Positions 37,001 through 49,000 of a DNA stretch of 64,000 nt are shown here, one piece after another (position 1 is the first letter of the stretch; each line of letters begins with the position of its first letter). The stretch is taken from contig MEDY01000006.1 in the NCBI GenBank assembly GCA_001724265.1, positions 101,814-165,813 of the forward strand, written 5' to 3'. A program made the translations under genes and the position numbers. The notes beneath the pieces were generated by a model that did no database searches, was not told the DNA's origin, and saw only the letters and a program-made list of their open reading frames with translations. This stretch comes from Rhizaria sp. SCN 62-66. Lineage: Eukaryota > Rhizaria, unplaced.

Positions 37001-38649
37001 AGAAGCGCAACAACAAGTTCTATATGTCCGTCACCAAGAATCTTGTTGCCAGCACGCAGCTCAACGCGCTGATCGAGCAGCTGAACATGCAGGTCCGCAT
37101 GCTGCTCAAGGCCGACGACTGCGCGCTTTATCTTACCTGCCCCGCGACGCGGGAGTTCTACCTCGCCAAGGAAGAGGTCGACCCCCACCACCGTCGCTTC
37201 CCATACGGCATGGGCGTCGCGGGCTCTGTCGCACTCAGCGGACAGACCATCTCGATCTCCACTGACGCGTTCAACGACAACCGGTTTCACCCGGACGTTG
37301 ACCAGCGCAAGGGCAAGGTGACGCACTCGATCCTATGCAGCGCCATCAAGGCCGACAACCCCGACGGCACGCTCGCGATCGTCGGCGTCATCTCGGTGCG
37401 CGACGAGAAGGACCGCGGCGGGTTCGAGTCGCAGGAAGAGCGTCTGCTCAAGGTCTTCTGCTCGCTGGCCGCCGTGTCAGTGCTGAACCGCAACAAGCTG
37501 ATGCAGCTCATGGACGGCCAAGACAGCAAGGACCACGACCGCACCGCCGCCGACTATCTCCAGCGCGAGCGCGGCATGAAGATCGCGTCGGACGACATCA
37601 CCACGTTTTCGTACAATATGGAGGATATTGAGCTGCTCAACACCATCGGCTCCGGCTCCTATGGTGAGGTGTACAAGGCCAATGTGCGCAACAAGGTCGT
37701 CGCCGTCAAGAAGCTCCACGTCAAGAGCATCAAGGCCGAGCAGGTCGAAGCCTTCTGCCAGGTACGCATATCTTATTATCTTCCGCTATCACGAATGACG
37801 CATTTCTATTTTGTTACATTGACTCATAGTATGTCTGTTTTTACTTAATATTCATTCAATACTACCATCATGTTCTTTTTATTATTTTGCGCTCTTTAGG
37901 AGGCGTCGCTGATGTGCCAGCTGCAACACCCCAACATCGTCGGCTTCGTCGGCGCCGTTACTGACCCTGCTTCTTTGTGTATCATCACCGAGTACTGCCA
38001 CCGCGGCTCCCTCGCTGACCTGCTGCTCAACCACGCGGTGCCGATGACTTTCCAGCAGAAGATCCAGTTCGCGCTTGACGCCGCACAGGGCATGAGTTAC
38101 CTGCACTCGTCGAACCCGGTGATCTTGCACCGTGACCTCAAGAGCGACAACCTGCTCGTGGCCGAGGACTGGCATATCAAGGTCGGCGACTTCGGTCTCA
38201 CGCGTTTCATGTCCGCTAAGAAGGCCATGACGCAGGTCGGTACGCCCATGTGGATGGCACCCGAGATCATCATGGGCAAGAAGTACACCGAAAAGGCAGA
38301 TGTATACGCGTTTGGCATCATCCTCTGGGAGCTGCTCACGCGTCTCGAGCCCTACGAGGACAAGGAGCCGATGCAGATCGTCGTCCAGGTCGTCAACGAG
38401 GGTCTGCGCCCGCTGATGACGCGCGAGTTCGACCAGTCCCCGCTCTCGCCGCTCATCCGCGACTGCTGGTCCGCCAACCCCGACGAGCGGCCCTCGTTCG
38501 ACATCATCGCCGAGCGGCTGCAGGGGCTGCTCAACAAGGTCAAGAACGCGTTCTTGAACGATTTGGGTAACCCGCTGCCGGCGGGCGCGCCCGCGACAGC
38601 GACGTCTACTGTCACAGCCGCCCAGATTGTTGCTGCGCTAGCGCGCTAA
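34087..38649 (+). CDS. TKL-type protein kinase with four GAF domains
   Basis: Three exons: 34087-34684, 34946-37761 and 37900-38649. Introns are 261 and 138 bp, with donors GTACGT and GTACGC. The product is 1,387 residues, ending in TAA. A Ser/Ala-rich tail precedes GAF-like domains at about 255-485, 505-692, 698-873 and 892-1052. GAF2 carries NKNPSAPCFDSEDE and GAF3 carries NKCTATGEWVPFDQSDE, both fitting NKXnFX3DE, the cyclic-nucleotide-binding signature of PDE-type GAF domains. GAF4 keeps only part of it and GAF1 is divergent. The kinase domain (about 1091-1350) has GSGSYGEV, VAVKK, HRDLKSDN, DFG and GTPMWMAPE, so it should be active, and the sequence is of TKL (Raf/MLK-like) type. It is likely a cytosolic kinase switched by cAMP or cGMP. 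It lies head-to-head with a cyclic-nucleotide phosphodiesterase gene. Confidence 0.82.
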
Positions 38650-39687
38650 GCAATAGCAGAAGCAGAACAACGACCGCAACAACAACACCTCGCAGGGGTC
38701 GAAATCGGCTGTGCTTAATTCACTGTAAATCTAAAGTGAAGCTGTGTCTTAACTTGTTGATGAGTTGAAGCAACAACGCGAAGGTTTCACGAAAGCTCGT
38801 GATTGTCGTTGATATTCTGACTTACTGACGATTTGACTTCCATTATATAGCCGCGCGAAGCGGGTGGACTTGTATAAGTTAAGCCACATGACATCGTTGT
38901 TGTGTGTGCATGATAGATTTGAATCTTTGTGATATACGGGTATAGCTTGCGTTTCTGACTATTGTTAAGTGGGTTAGTTTCATTGAGACCGACCACGAAC
39001 AACTCAACCTTCCAAACAAAAGCAGCGACACCCCCGAACCACACCAAAAGCAACAGTTATGAGTACTTGCATCGCGATTATGTTGATAGCACTGAAGGCG
39101 TTTGTTTTAATTATGTTTTGATTACTAATCGTGCTCAACATTTTTGAACATGGTTAGTCGTGTCACATATTGATTTTGCGGAAGCGGAAAGCGCTGTTTT
39201 TTTGCAGCTGCTAGAGCTTGGTTTTCATCAATACTGTGCGACACTGCTTTTGCGACTGTTTAGTCGCGCCGTGACGCATTCTTCTTTTAACTTGTAACTG
39301 CTGTGTTGTATCTAGTTGCGGCGCGTCTCTTGTTTGCCGATGTGTTTGTAAGTGTTACTTATTATGAGTCAGCCTCTGCTGCATTGTATAAGTTTGCTCT
39401 CATTTTTTTATTTTTCGCGTATTTCGCGGTGTTTATTTGCATGTATTCTGTTCCTTTTGATTGTGTTTTGTTCTGTCTTCCGTCCTGTATTCTTGATTAC
39501 GTATTATGCCTTTCTAATACTAACTCCCATCGTCACCGTCATCGTTGATGCTGTATGTTTTAGATTGTACCCATTGTCACTGCCGCTGTCTTGTGCGCAT
39601 GTGACTCTCTCGTTTTGTCTGTTTGTCCTCTGCCTCTTTTTTTACACTCACCGTCACTGCTGATGTTGCTCTCGGTGCTGCTGTCAC

Positions 39688-39737
39688 CGTCAGTCAGTCA
39701 GTCAGTCAGTCAGACAGTCAGTCAGTCAGTCAGTCAC
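39688..39737. repeat. CAGT tetranucleotide microsatellite
   Basis: About twelve near-perfect CAGT units with one CAGA interruption, in non-coding DNA. Confidence 0.92.
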
Positions 39738-40594
39738 AGACACAGTCACGATCGCCTTCGCACGCTCTCCTGATCATGATATCAATCTTTCACCTCTAAA
39801 CTGTAGCGTCGCTGCTGTTGTTGCAGCTTCTATGGAGTAGGAGTTACAGCGCGCACATGCAGCGCAGCTTTCAAGATTTGAGCAAATATAACTGTAGTCC
39901 GCGTCGTCCGGCGTCGATTGCGTTGTTTCTTTTTTCTTGGCTGACTCCTTGCTGCAAGTTGTGCTGACTGATCGAAGTTCTTTCATTTGAGACGATGTCA
40001 ATTTGTACACGTGTGTTAAGGGGTCTGTACGATTGTGTTTTGATGTTTGACTTCCTTTTGTCATTCGCCAGTTATCTTAGCTAATTTCTCCAGTTCTTTG
40101 TGTATGCCCAATGTTTCTATACGGTCATGTGTTTCATTGACATGTGTTTATTTCTATCAGCGTTCACCTAAAACGTGTTATTACACTACCACTCCGACAT
40201 CACACCTCAATACCAAAATCGCGACCAAACCATCATGAACAAATGCAGCTGAACCAAACGTTAAACAACAACAATTTCAACCTGTTCTAGTTGTCGTAGA
40301 ACCTTTGTCCTGTGCTCGTATTTAAGTACTTGTGCTTTTGTATAAGACTACCAACTATTATTTTGTCTGTTCATGATGTACCTGTGTCTTGTATAAGTGT
40401 GCGTAAGTCCGTGCGTACGTATGTTCAAACAATCCGATGTAAGGATGTGCACTTACCCAATAACCTATCACTGTTGTATTGGTATCTACTTAGATCTATT
40501 ATGTAATAAATAGGTGTATATTTTGTTTTATCCATCAATATGCTCAAACATTTTCGCGATTCGTAATCATTGGTCATATTTGTATTCATTTCTG

Positions 40595-40632
40595 GCCCGA
40601 TATCAGCTTGATAGCCCGATATCAGCTTGATA
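40595..40632. repeat. 19-bp perfect tandem duplication
   Basis: The unit GCCCGATATCAGCTTGATA occurs twice back to back in the AT-rich spacer. The GATATC core is palindromic. Confidence 0.92.
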
Positions 40633-40688
40633 GATCGTTGTTGAGACCATCTAGTTTGTACACTTTACACGTCACTCACTAGCGGGAT

Positions 40689-42431
40689 TCAGCCAGTCTT
40701 GACCCCCGGCTTGACGACCTCGTCCCAGCCGACCGCACCGACGGGGCTCTGCAGCCAGCACAGCTGCACGCGCGCCATCTTGGCGAACTTAGCCTCGCGG
40801 AACGACTGCGAGCCCATCGCGAACCGGTGGAAAGGGGGCGTCTTAAACAAGTAGAAGGGGTATTCGCGCAGCAGCTTGCTGTTGCGGGTCAGGTCCATGC
40901 CGGCGGAGCCGCGGGAGCTGACGAGAGTCGGGCCATCCTCCTCCTCGTCTTCTTCCTCATCGTTGTCATTGTCGTCATCGCCAGTCACCTCGGTGATGAC
41001 AACACCGCCGGCGTTGCTGCTGCTGTTCGCCTTAGCCGCCGCCTTGCGCTGCTTCCGCGCCGCAGCCGCGGCCGCCGCAGCCGCCGCCGCGGCGGCCGTG
41101 GCCGCGGCCGAGAGTCCGGCGTCGGTCGAGTCAGCCTCCGTCACGGCCACGGGCTCGAACTTGGCCACGGCGCTGAACTGCGCCTTGATGTGCGCGTACA
41201 GCCGCTCCACGGGCTCCGAGGCGCGGAACACGGCCTCGATGGTGAGGCCGCCATCGCTCCAGTCCGCGGCCGCGCCGGTCGAGTCCGTCTCAGCGCCCGC
41301 GGCCGCGGCCGTGGCGGTCGGCGGGGGCGCCGGGGCGACAACGCGGACCGTGATGAGCTCGTCGTCGTCAAGTCCGCTGGGGCGGGACGGGCGCGCCTTG
41401 ATCGAGGCCTCCAGGAGGCGGCTGTCGGCCTCGGTGACCTCGTAGAAGCTGTCGCTGTCATCATCGTCGTCGTCGGCGGCGGCGTTGTTGTTGTCGTTCG
41501 CCTTGACGCTCTTCGCTGCGTTGAGACTAGGGGCCGCAGCAGCAGCAGCGGAAGCGGGAGCAGCAGCCTGAGTGGGAGCAGTGTTGGTAGTGTTGCTGTC
41601 AATACTTGCGCCTGCGTTCTCAGCCGGAGCAGTGCTTTGAGCAGCGGAGACGTGAGGATTGGGCTTGTTACTTATCCATGTCACCTTACTGGCCCTGTTG
41701 GTGGGAATCTCGGGCCTGCGACGGCGCGATGCGGTCACACTGATGCTCGCCTTATTGCCACCAGGCTGTCCCTGCTGTTGCTGCTGCTGTTGCTGCATAG
41801 CGGAGGGGAAGAGAGTGTTCTTAGCCAGGCCGCCGCCCATGAGCTTGGCATGGAGGTTCGCCACAGCCTGGCGCTGCTCCTCGGCGCTCAGCACGGGGCG
41901 CTTGTACACGTGCGAGAGCTCCAGGTGGACGAGGGCGGGCTCGTTGTCGCCGTCAGTCATCGCTGACGCGCCAGCAGCAGTCTCGGTCCCAGACGCAGCT
42001 GCAGCGGAGCTTGCAGTGGCGTGGGAAGGGAAGAACGAAGCAAGAGTGGCGGACTTGAACTCGTTCAAGGCCGCGGACGTCGCAGTGACAACAGCGGCGC
42101 CGTCCGCGATCTCAGTGGTCTTGGAACTCGCGCCAGTCGGTGCAGCCTTGTCAGTCTTGACGAACACGCAGAGGGAAGGCAGCATGTCGCCGATCATGTT
42201 CGTGTGCATCTCGATCGCGGCCTTCTTGCCGTCACCGCCGCCGCCGATGTACTCGGGCGGGGGCACGCCGCGGTAGGCCGTGAAGTGGCGCCGTGCGTCG
42301 CGCGGGCGGGTGGACTCGAGTCGCTCAAAGTGGGAGATAATCTCGAACAGCGTCGCGTTCGAGGGGAAAACGCCCGAGACGACAGAGCGGTCAGGCAGCG
42401 ACACGTGCAGACGTAGTGTCGGAATAGACAT
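40689..42431 (-). CDS. ASPSCR1: TUG/ASPSCR1-like UBX-domain protein
   Basis: A single exon encodes 580 residues, starting at ATG 42431 and ending in TGA. The N-terminal part (about residues 1-110; TLRLHVSLPDRSVVSGVFP, then TLFEIISHFERL) resembles the central ubiquitin-like module of TUG/ASPSCR1. The C-terminal part resembles a UBX domain: VFRASEPVERLYAHIKAQF at about 400-420 and EYPFYLFKTPPFHRF near 535-550. It is split by a roughly 100-residue Ala- and acid-rich insert. TUG-type UBX proteins bind p97/Cdc48 hexamers and help control membrane traffic. The N-terminal TUG UBL1 domain is not evident. A polyGln run lies mid-protein. The family call rests on motif similarity by eye; a generic UBX protein is the alternative. 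Confidence 0.6.
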   Translation of the reverse strand: MSIPTLRLHVSLPDRSVVSGVFPSNATLFEIISHFERLESTRPRDARRHFTAYRGVPPPEYIGGGGDGKKAAIEMHTNMIGDMLPSLCVFVKTDKAAPTGASSKTTEIADGAAVVTATSAALNEFKSATLASFFPSHATASSAAAASGTETAAGASAMTDGDNEPALVHLELSHVYKRPVLSAEEQRQAVANLHAKLMGGGLAKNTLFPSAMQQQQQQQQGQPGGNKASISVTASRRRRPEIPTNRASKVTWISNKPNPHVSAAQSTAPAENAGASIDSNTTNTAPTQAAAPASAAAAAAPSLNAAKSVKANDNNNAAADDDDDDSDSFYEVTEADSRLLEASIKARPSRPSGLDDDELITVRVVAPAPPPTATAAAAGAETDSTGAAADWSDGGLTIEAVFRASEPVERLYAHIKAQFSAVAKFEPVAVTEADSTDAGLSAAATAAAAAAAAAAAAARKQRKAAAKANSSSNAGGVVITEVTGDDDNDNDEEEDEEEDGPTLVSSRGSAGMDLTRNSKLLREYPFYLFKTPPFHRFAMGSQSFREAKFAKMARVQLCWLQSPVGAVGWDEVVKPGVKTG

Positions 42432-43012
42432 GAGTCTGCCAGGAGAGTGGGGATCGTATAGGTTAAGGTACGAGGTAGGAGAGGGCGTGGAAAGAGTGAG
42501 ATAAGGGATCAACGAAAGCGTTTGTGGTCAGGTAGCAATGGATGCACATATACCACACAGCGATGTCCTAGAGACGTATTGTTTTAAACACAAAGAAAAT
42601 AATTCTTAAACATATCGGGCAAAGTTGCTTCAAGCTATTCTTATGATCAGATGTTGCACATTACATCCTGTCCAACTTGATGCATCATCACTGCAGTGCG
42701 ATCTCCATTTTTTTCGGAACCCGGTCGAGGGCAACCACTGCGCGAAGGCCACATTTGCCGTCCGCATAGACTGTTGTGAGCCTTGAACAAAACGTCGCTA
42801 AAGACGCCATATCACTATAATTTTTAAGCATATCTTGTCCGTTTAATTCCGATTTTACACTCACTCGCAACTTGATCTGTGTCGTTTCCCGCCCGCTTTC
42901 CTTAGCAGTCGCTTTTTCCTTTTACACTACCAACACCTACATCCCTTTCGGCCTCCGTCCCGCGCTTCCCAGCTCCGTTCGCTCCCCCAGCGCGCCGCCG
43001 CCGCCGCCGACA
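42432..43012. promoter_or_regulatory. Divergent intergenic region (TUG-like / DHX37)
   Basis: About 580 bp separate two opposite start codons. It is AT-rich in the middle. A C-rich and then GCC-repeat leader (42940-43010) immediately precedes the DHX37 ATG. Confidence 0.4.
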
Positions 43013-46000
43013 ATGTCCTCGCGCAAGCACGCCGCCGGCAGCGATGGCGACACTACAGAGATTCTCTACGACGAGTCCCGTAACAAGTCCGCGGTGGACG
43101 CCAACGGAGATGTGCTCGTGATGAAGCCCAAGGACAAGAACGCGCCCAAAAAGGTCAAGGAAGTCAAGGGCCCCGTCGCGGCCCCGGTCTCCAAGACGGT
43201 GCTGAAGAAGCTGGCGCGTCTGGAGCGCGAGCACGCGCTGAAGAAGGAGCGCGCCATCTCGCTCAAAGTGGTCAACGAAAACGCCATCGACGAAAAGCAC
43301 CGGCTCTTCATGTCCAAGTCGGGCTCGCTCGGCAAGGCGCTGACAATGAAGGAGAAGCTCACGATCGCGTATCAGGCGCAGAAGCTGGGCGTGACCGACG
43401 CGGACTTGCCGCTGCTGACCCAGGACGCGCTCGACCGCCTACAGACGGGCAACGAGGACGAGGACCTCACCGCGCTCGCTGTCGCCCGAGCTGAGGCCGC
43501 CGGCACGCTTAAGAGCTCCTCGCTCTCGGGCACCACCAACGCGTTCCAGTCGCGCTCCAAGATTTCCCACTCAGCATCTGCGCCCCGCACCACGATCTCC
43601 GGTCTGACCTCCACTGCGGCGACGGCGGCGCTGCTTGCGACTCTGAGCAACGAGGCGTCCCGCGCCGCCACGGCCGCCGCGAGCGCGAGCGGGAAGAAGG
43701 GCGGCAAGGTCGACTACGTCAAGATGGCCGAGGCGATGGTGCCCAACGCGATGGACGTGACGCAGGTACGCAAGGACAAGAAGAAGGCGCGCCACGCCGA
43801 AAAGAAGGCGCTCATCAAGGCCGCGCTCGACGCCACCTCGTCCGACGACGACGGCAACGGCGACAAGGACGGCGACGACAGCGACAACGCCGGTGGCGAC
43901 GAGGGCAAGGAGGCCGTTGTGGCCGTGCCCGCCGCGCTGGCCGGTCTGGTCGGCGCCATGGGCCTCCAGTCGGCGCGCACTACTGTGGCCCACATCAAGA
44001 CCAAGGCCACCGGCAAGGGCGCCGACTACGCGCAGTCGGCGGCCGACGCCGCGGCCAAGCCTGCCGCGGCGGGGCGCGGCGCGGGCGGCAGCAGCAGCGT
44101 GCTGAGCAAGGCCAAGTTGGGCCACTCGCAGGCCGCCGTCGCCGCCGCGCAGGCCATCGCGATGGGGCTGGTGAGCAAGAAGAACAGCTCCAACACGCTC
44201 AAGGGCATCTTCGACGCCGCGTCCTTCACGTCCTCCGAGGACGAAGCCAACGGCGCCGAGGCCGCGAGCGATGATGACACCGAGAGCGGTGAGAGCGATC
44301 TTAGCGATTCCGGCTTCCGCCCCAGCGCCAAGCGCGCCCGCGCCGCCTCCGCCCACCCTAACGGCTCCGACTCTGACGATGACTCTGACGCTGAGTCGGG
44401 GACCGGTTCCGGCAAGCAGAAGTTCGACTCGCTGACCGGCGTTGCGCTGGCCAAGAAGGACATCCGCGAGTTGGCCAACGTGCGCATCTCGCGTCCGTTG
44501 ATGACTGGCCCCACGGTGGTGCACACCGACAAGGCCGCTGTGGCCTCGCAGTCGATCCAGACGTTTGTCGCGCCCGCGGGCGGGTTCACCTTCAACAAGG
44601 GCGGCGTCAAGCTGCTTATGAAGCCCGGCGCCGCCACCTCTGCCACCACCGCTGTGAACACGGTCACCGGCAGCGCACCCGCCGCTGCTGCCGCCGTGGC
44701 TGCCCCTGTTGTCACCCCTGCGCCTGTGGCCGTCGCCCCCGTCGCCGTCGTCGTCTCCAAGGCCGCCATCAAGGCGAAGGCCATGAAGGACGCCGACGAG
44801 GAAGAGGAGGAAGAGAACCCTTACGCGGTCAAGTTCAAGGTCAAGTCGGCGCGCGCCTCTGCCGTGCGCGCGCGCGTGGTGGCCGAGCGCGCGCTCATGT
44901 CCGACGCCGACAAGCGCAAGTATGACCATAGGCTCAAGAAACGCAAGGGTGCCGTCAGCAAGCTTGCAGGCTCTGCAGTGGGCTTCGCCGCAGGCGGCGA
45001 GTTCGACTCCGAGGATGATGACGAGGACGAGGATGACTCTGAAGCCGACGACGAGGACGACTCTGAGGCTGATGACGAGGACGAGGATGATGACGACAAG
45101 GATGAGGACGACAGCGATGACGATGAGGACGAGCCTGCTCCTGCTCCAGTCGCCGCCACCAAGTCCAAGTCGACCGCCGCCGCCGTCGCCAAGCCCAGTG
45201 CGACTGCGGCCGCTGTCGTCCCCGCGAAGAAGCCCTCTGCGGTCGTCCCCGCCGCGGGCGGCAAGACGACGGAGCAGGTCGAGGAGGAGGAAGAGGAGGT
45301 CATCGACCGCGCCGCGGGCGTGCGCCGCGTGATCCGCACCGTCACCCGGTCCACGCGCACCGAGAGCGGCGGCATGAAGCGCACCAAGACCGTTACCACG
45401 GAAGAGTTCCCGCTTGAGGACGACGAGGGCAGCGCGAAGAAGAAGGCTAGCAAGGGTGACAAGGCCAAGGCTGAGAGCAAGGGCTCCAAGTCTTCCGCCG
45501 CTGCTGTTGCTGCTGCTGCTGCTGCTACTGCGAGTACGAAGAGTGACAAGAAGAGCAAGGTCCGCTTCGATGGGTCTAAGATGTCGTTCGAGGAGCTGAT
45601 GCGGCGCGTGGCTAAAGATCTGAGCCGGCCTCTCAGCAGCGACGACGAGTCCGAGGCCGAGGGCGCGGCGCAGACCGCGGGCGTGGACAGTGCCAGCGAC
45701 GTGGACTCCGCCGAGGAGGACGAGGAGGACGCCGAGGAGGACGAGGAGGACGCCGAGGAAGACGACGACGAGGACAACGAGGATGAGGACGAGGATGAGG
45801 ACGAGGATGAGGACGAGGACGAGGACGGCGTGATCGACAGCGAGGACGAGGATGCCGACGAAGCCGCCAAGGCTCGCGCCGAGGCCGAGGCCGCCGCCGC
45901 CCGCCGCGCCGCGGACGTCAAGCGCGTGTCAATGGCGGCGGCCAGCGCCGCTGACGCTGCGGCCCCGTTGAAGCAGAACCCGTTCCACGTCCCCGTGGTT

Positions 46001-49000
46001 CGCAAGGAGGCGATCCAGGTACGCAACAAGAACAATAACAGCAATATCAATGCTGGCAGGAGCATTCCCGTTACCTCGAACAAGAGCAATGTGAACGCGA
46101 ATGTCAACAACCAGAATAAGAACAAGAAGTAATTTATTTGTAGATTCATTATTGAAATGCAATCCAATCCAATGCGGGTTTTGTTTGAGAAGTTTAACAT
46201 AAGAACGAGCAATACACACGTTGCAGCGGTGCACGTGTGTGCTTTCGCCTCTTTTAACTAAACTTTACAAGACAAAGCAAAACCAAAACATCAAATCTAT
46301 TTTAATGTACTCTACCAAACTCATCTCTATTCAACTTCGTGTTTGTTAAATCCTCTTCTTTTTTTTACGCCCCCGCAGTCAAGCCGTCTGCTGCTGCCCG
46401 TCGCGGCGCAGGAGCAGGAGGTCATGGAGGCCATCACCGCGCACGACGTGCTGATCCTCTCCGGCGAGACGGGCTCCGGCAAGACAACGCAGGTGCCGCA
46501 GTTCCTCTACGAGGCGGGCTACGCGCGCGAAGGCCTGCTGATCGCGGTGACGCAGCCGCGCCGTGTCGCCGCGATGGCCTCGGCGAAGCGCGTCAACGAG
46601 GAGCTCAACGCACCGCCCGGGAGCAACCTGGTGGCGTATCAGATCCGGTACGACTCGCAGGTGCAGGCTGACACGCGCGTCAAGATGATGACGGAAGGCA
46701 TCCTGCTCAAGGAGGTCCAGGCCGACTTCCTGCTGCGCAAGTACAGCGTCATCATCGTCGACGAAGCGCACGAGCGCGGGCTCAACACTGATGTGCTCCT
46801 GGGCCTGCTCTCGCGCATCGCTGCGCTGCGCAACTCGCTCATCGAGAAGCGCGACGCGCTGCTCGCGCGCGGCGTCCCGCTGCTCAAGGCGCAGGAGCCC
46901 GAGCCCGGCGCCAAACTGGCCGGGCTGCCACTGACGGGCCAGTCCGTGTCTGGCGGCAAGCTCAAGGTGATCATCATGTCGGCGACGCTGCGTGTGACCG
47001 ACTTCACCGAGAACCCGCGGCTGTTCCCGACGCCACCACCCGTGCTCGAGGTGCCCTCCCGCCAGTACCCCGTGTCAATGCACTTCTCCCGCGTCACCAC
47101 GCACGACTACGTCGAGAAGGCGCTGCAGAAGGTTGCACGCGTGCACGCGCGCCTCCCGCCCGGCGCCATCCTAGTTTTCCTCACCGGTCGCCAGGAGATC
47201 GAGGACTTTTGCCGTGAGCTGACGAAGATTTTCCCCCCGCCGACGCAGGAGCAGCTGGAGAAGCTGCAGGCCGCGCGCGACCAGGAGCAGAAGGCCGCTA
47301 CCGCCGAAGCCAACGCCATCACCCACAACAAGGACGGTGCCGACGCCAAAGCGAGCGTGAACGCTGACGGCGCGGTTGTGACAGCGAGCGGCGCGACTGT
47401 GGGCCGTGTGGTCAAGGGCCGCGACGGCAAGGTGATCCTCGGCAAGGACGGGCAGCCGCTGATGGTCGGCCACGACGGCAAGGTCATCCGCAACAACGCC
47501 AGCGCCGCCGCTAGCAGCGACAGCGGCAAGAAGGACGCTGATGCCAAGAGCAAGGGCAAGAGCGGCTCTGGCGGCAACGCGGCTGCGAAGCGCAAGGGCG
47601 TCACCCCGTTCACGGACGCTGAGCTGCGCCGCATTGAAGCGGGCGAGATGACCGACTCTGACGCCGGCTCCGGCTCTGGCTCGGACTCCGAGTCTGAGTC
47701 CGAGTCCGAGTCCGAGTCCAAGGAGGGCGACGCCAAGGACGGCGCCGGTGTTGCCATGACTGACAGCGCGAGCGGTGGCTCCGTGGTCACCGACGCCGAC
47801 GCGGCGGCCGTCGCGGAGGCCGAGGCGATGTTCTTCGAGCTCTCCGACGACGAGGACTACGTGGGCGGCGGCGACAGCGACGAGGATAAGCTCGACTCTG
47901 ACTCTAGTGACAGCAACGATGACGATGACGACGACGCTGAGGGCTCGGAGTCCGAGTATGAGGCTGGCCCCGACGGCGAGATGATTAAGAAAGTTAAGCC
48001 GCCCAAGGCGAACAAGAAGGTTCTGCCTGAGAGCGGGATCAAGAAGAAGAAGGGGGAGTCCACGCTCGACGCCGAGACGCGGTCCAAGTCGTCCATTTCG
48101 GGTGATAAGTGGGCTGCTGAGCGCGCGGCCCTCATCGAGCAGAAAGACAAGCCGCCGATGATCGTGCTGCCGCTGTTCGCGCTGCTGCCGACGGAGCAGC
48201 AGATGAAGGTGTTCGCGCCCTCGACGCACAACTGCGGCGCGCGCGTCGTTGTCGTCTCCACCAACGTCGCCGAGACCTCGGTCACGATCCCCAACGTGCG
48301 CTACGTCATCGACGCCGGCCGCGAGAAGACCAAGCTGTACGACCAGTCGACGGGCTCGTCGCGCTTTGCCGTCGGCTTCATCTCGCAGGCCGCGGCAAAC
48401 CAGCGCGCCGGTCGCGCCGGTCGCGTCGGGCCGGGTCACGCGTACCGCCTCTACTCCGGCGCGGTGTTCGGCGAGCACTTCATCAAGCACACGCAGCCCG
48501 AGATCCTGCGCCAGCCGATTGAGGCCACGGTGCTGCAGATGAAGTCCATGGGCATCCGCGACGTCGCCGCCTTCCCGTTCCCGTCGCCGCCGCCGTCGCT
48601 GGCGCTGCGCGAGGCCACGCGCACGCTGCACACGCTCGGCGCGCTCACCGTCGCCGACCCGGATCTTGCGCGCAGGCTCGACGCGCTCGCCACGGCCAAG
48701 ATGGCCGCCACGGCCGCGACTAACTTGGCGGCCGCGCAGACCGGCCGCGCCGCGGGCATGCCGGGCTCGCTCGCCGAGGCGCGCGTGGCGGCGATCGCGT
48801 CCAGCGTCGCGGCCCGCAAGGCGCGCGAGGCGGCCGAGAACGGCGGCATCGGCAGCGCCGAGAGTCTGTTCCGCTCCGGCATTGTGGGCCGCGACGGGCG
48901 CCGGCGGCTCGCCAACGGCAAGCTGGCCCCGCGCGCGCGCATCGCTGACTACGGCGACGACCGCGACGACTTTGGCAACGTCGTCGAGGAGGCCACTGGC

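Larger units (their letters stand above)
38650..40688. other. AT-rich convergent spacer
   Basis: This 2 kb spacer lies between the GAF-kinase gene and the TUG-like gene. It contains a CAGT microsatellite and a 19-bp tandem duplication (listed separately). T-rich ORFs here show no coding bias. No RNA gene is recognised. Confidence 0.5.

Noticed and set aside
35071-37326. A 751-codon open frame on the - strand inside the GAF kinase
   Set aside because: It is a shadow of clearly homologous GAF and kinase coding sequence; no family resemblance.
39688-39737. CRISPR-like array
   Set aside because: It is a plain CAGT microsatellite without spacers, in a eukaryotic genome.
39303-39773. Plus-strand hydrophobic ORFs after the GAF kinase gene
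   Set aside because: They derive from a T-rich spacer and a microsatellite; there is no coding bias, and the apparent membrane segments are a composition effect.
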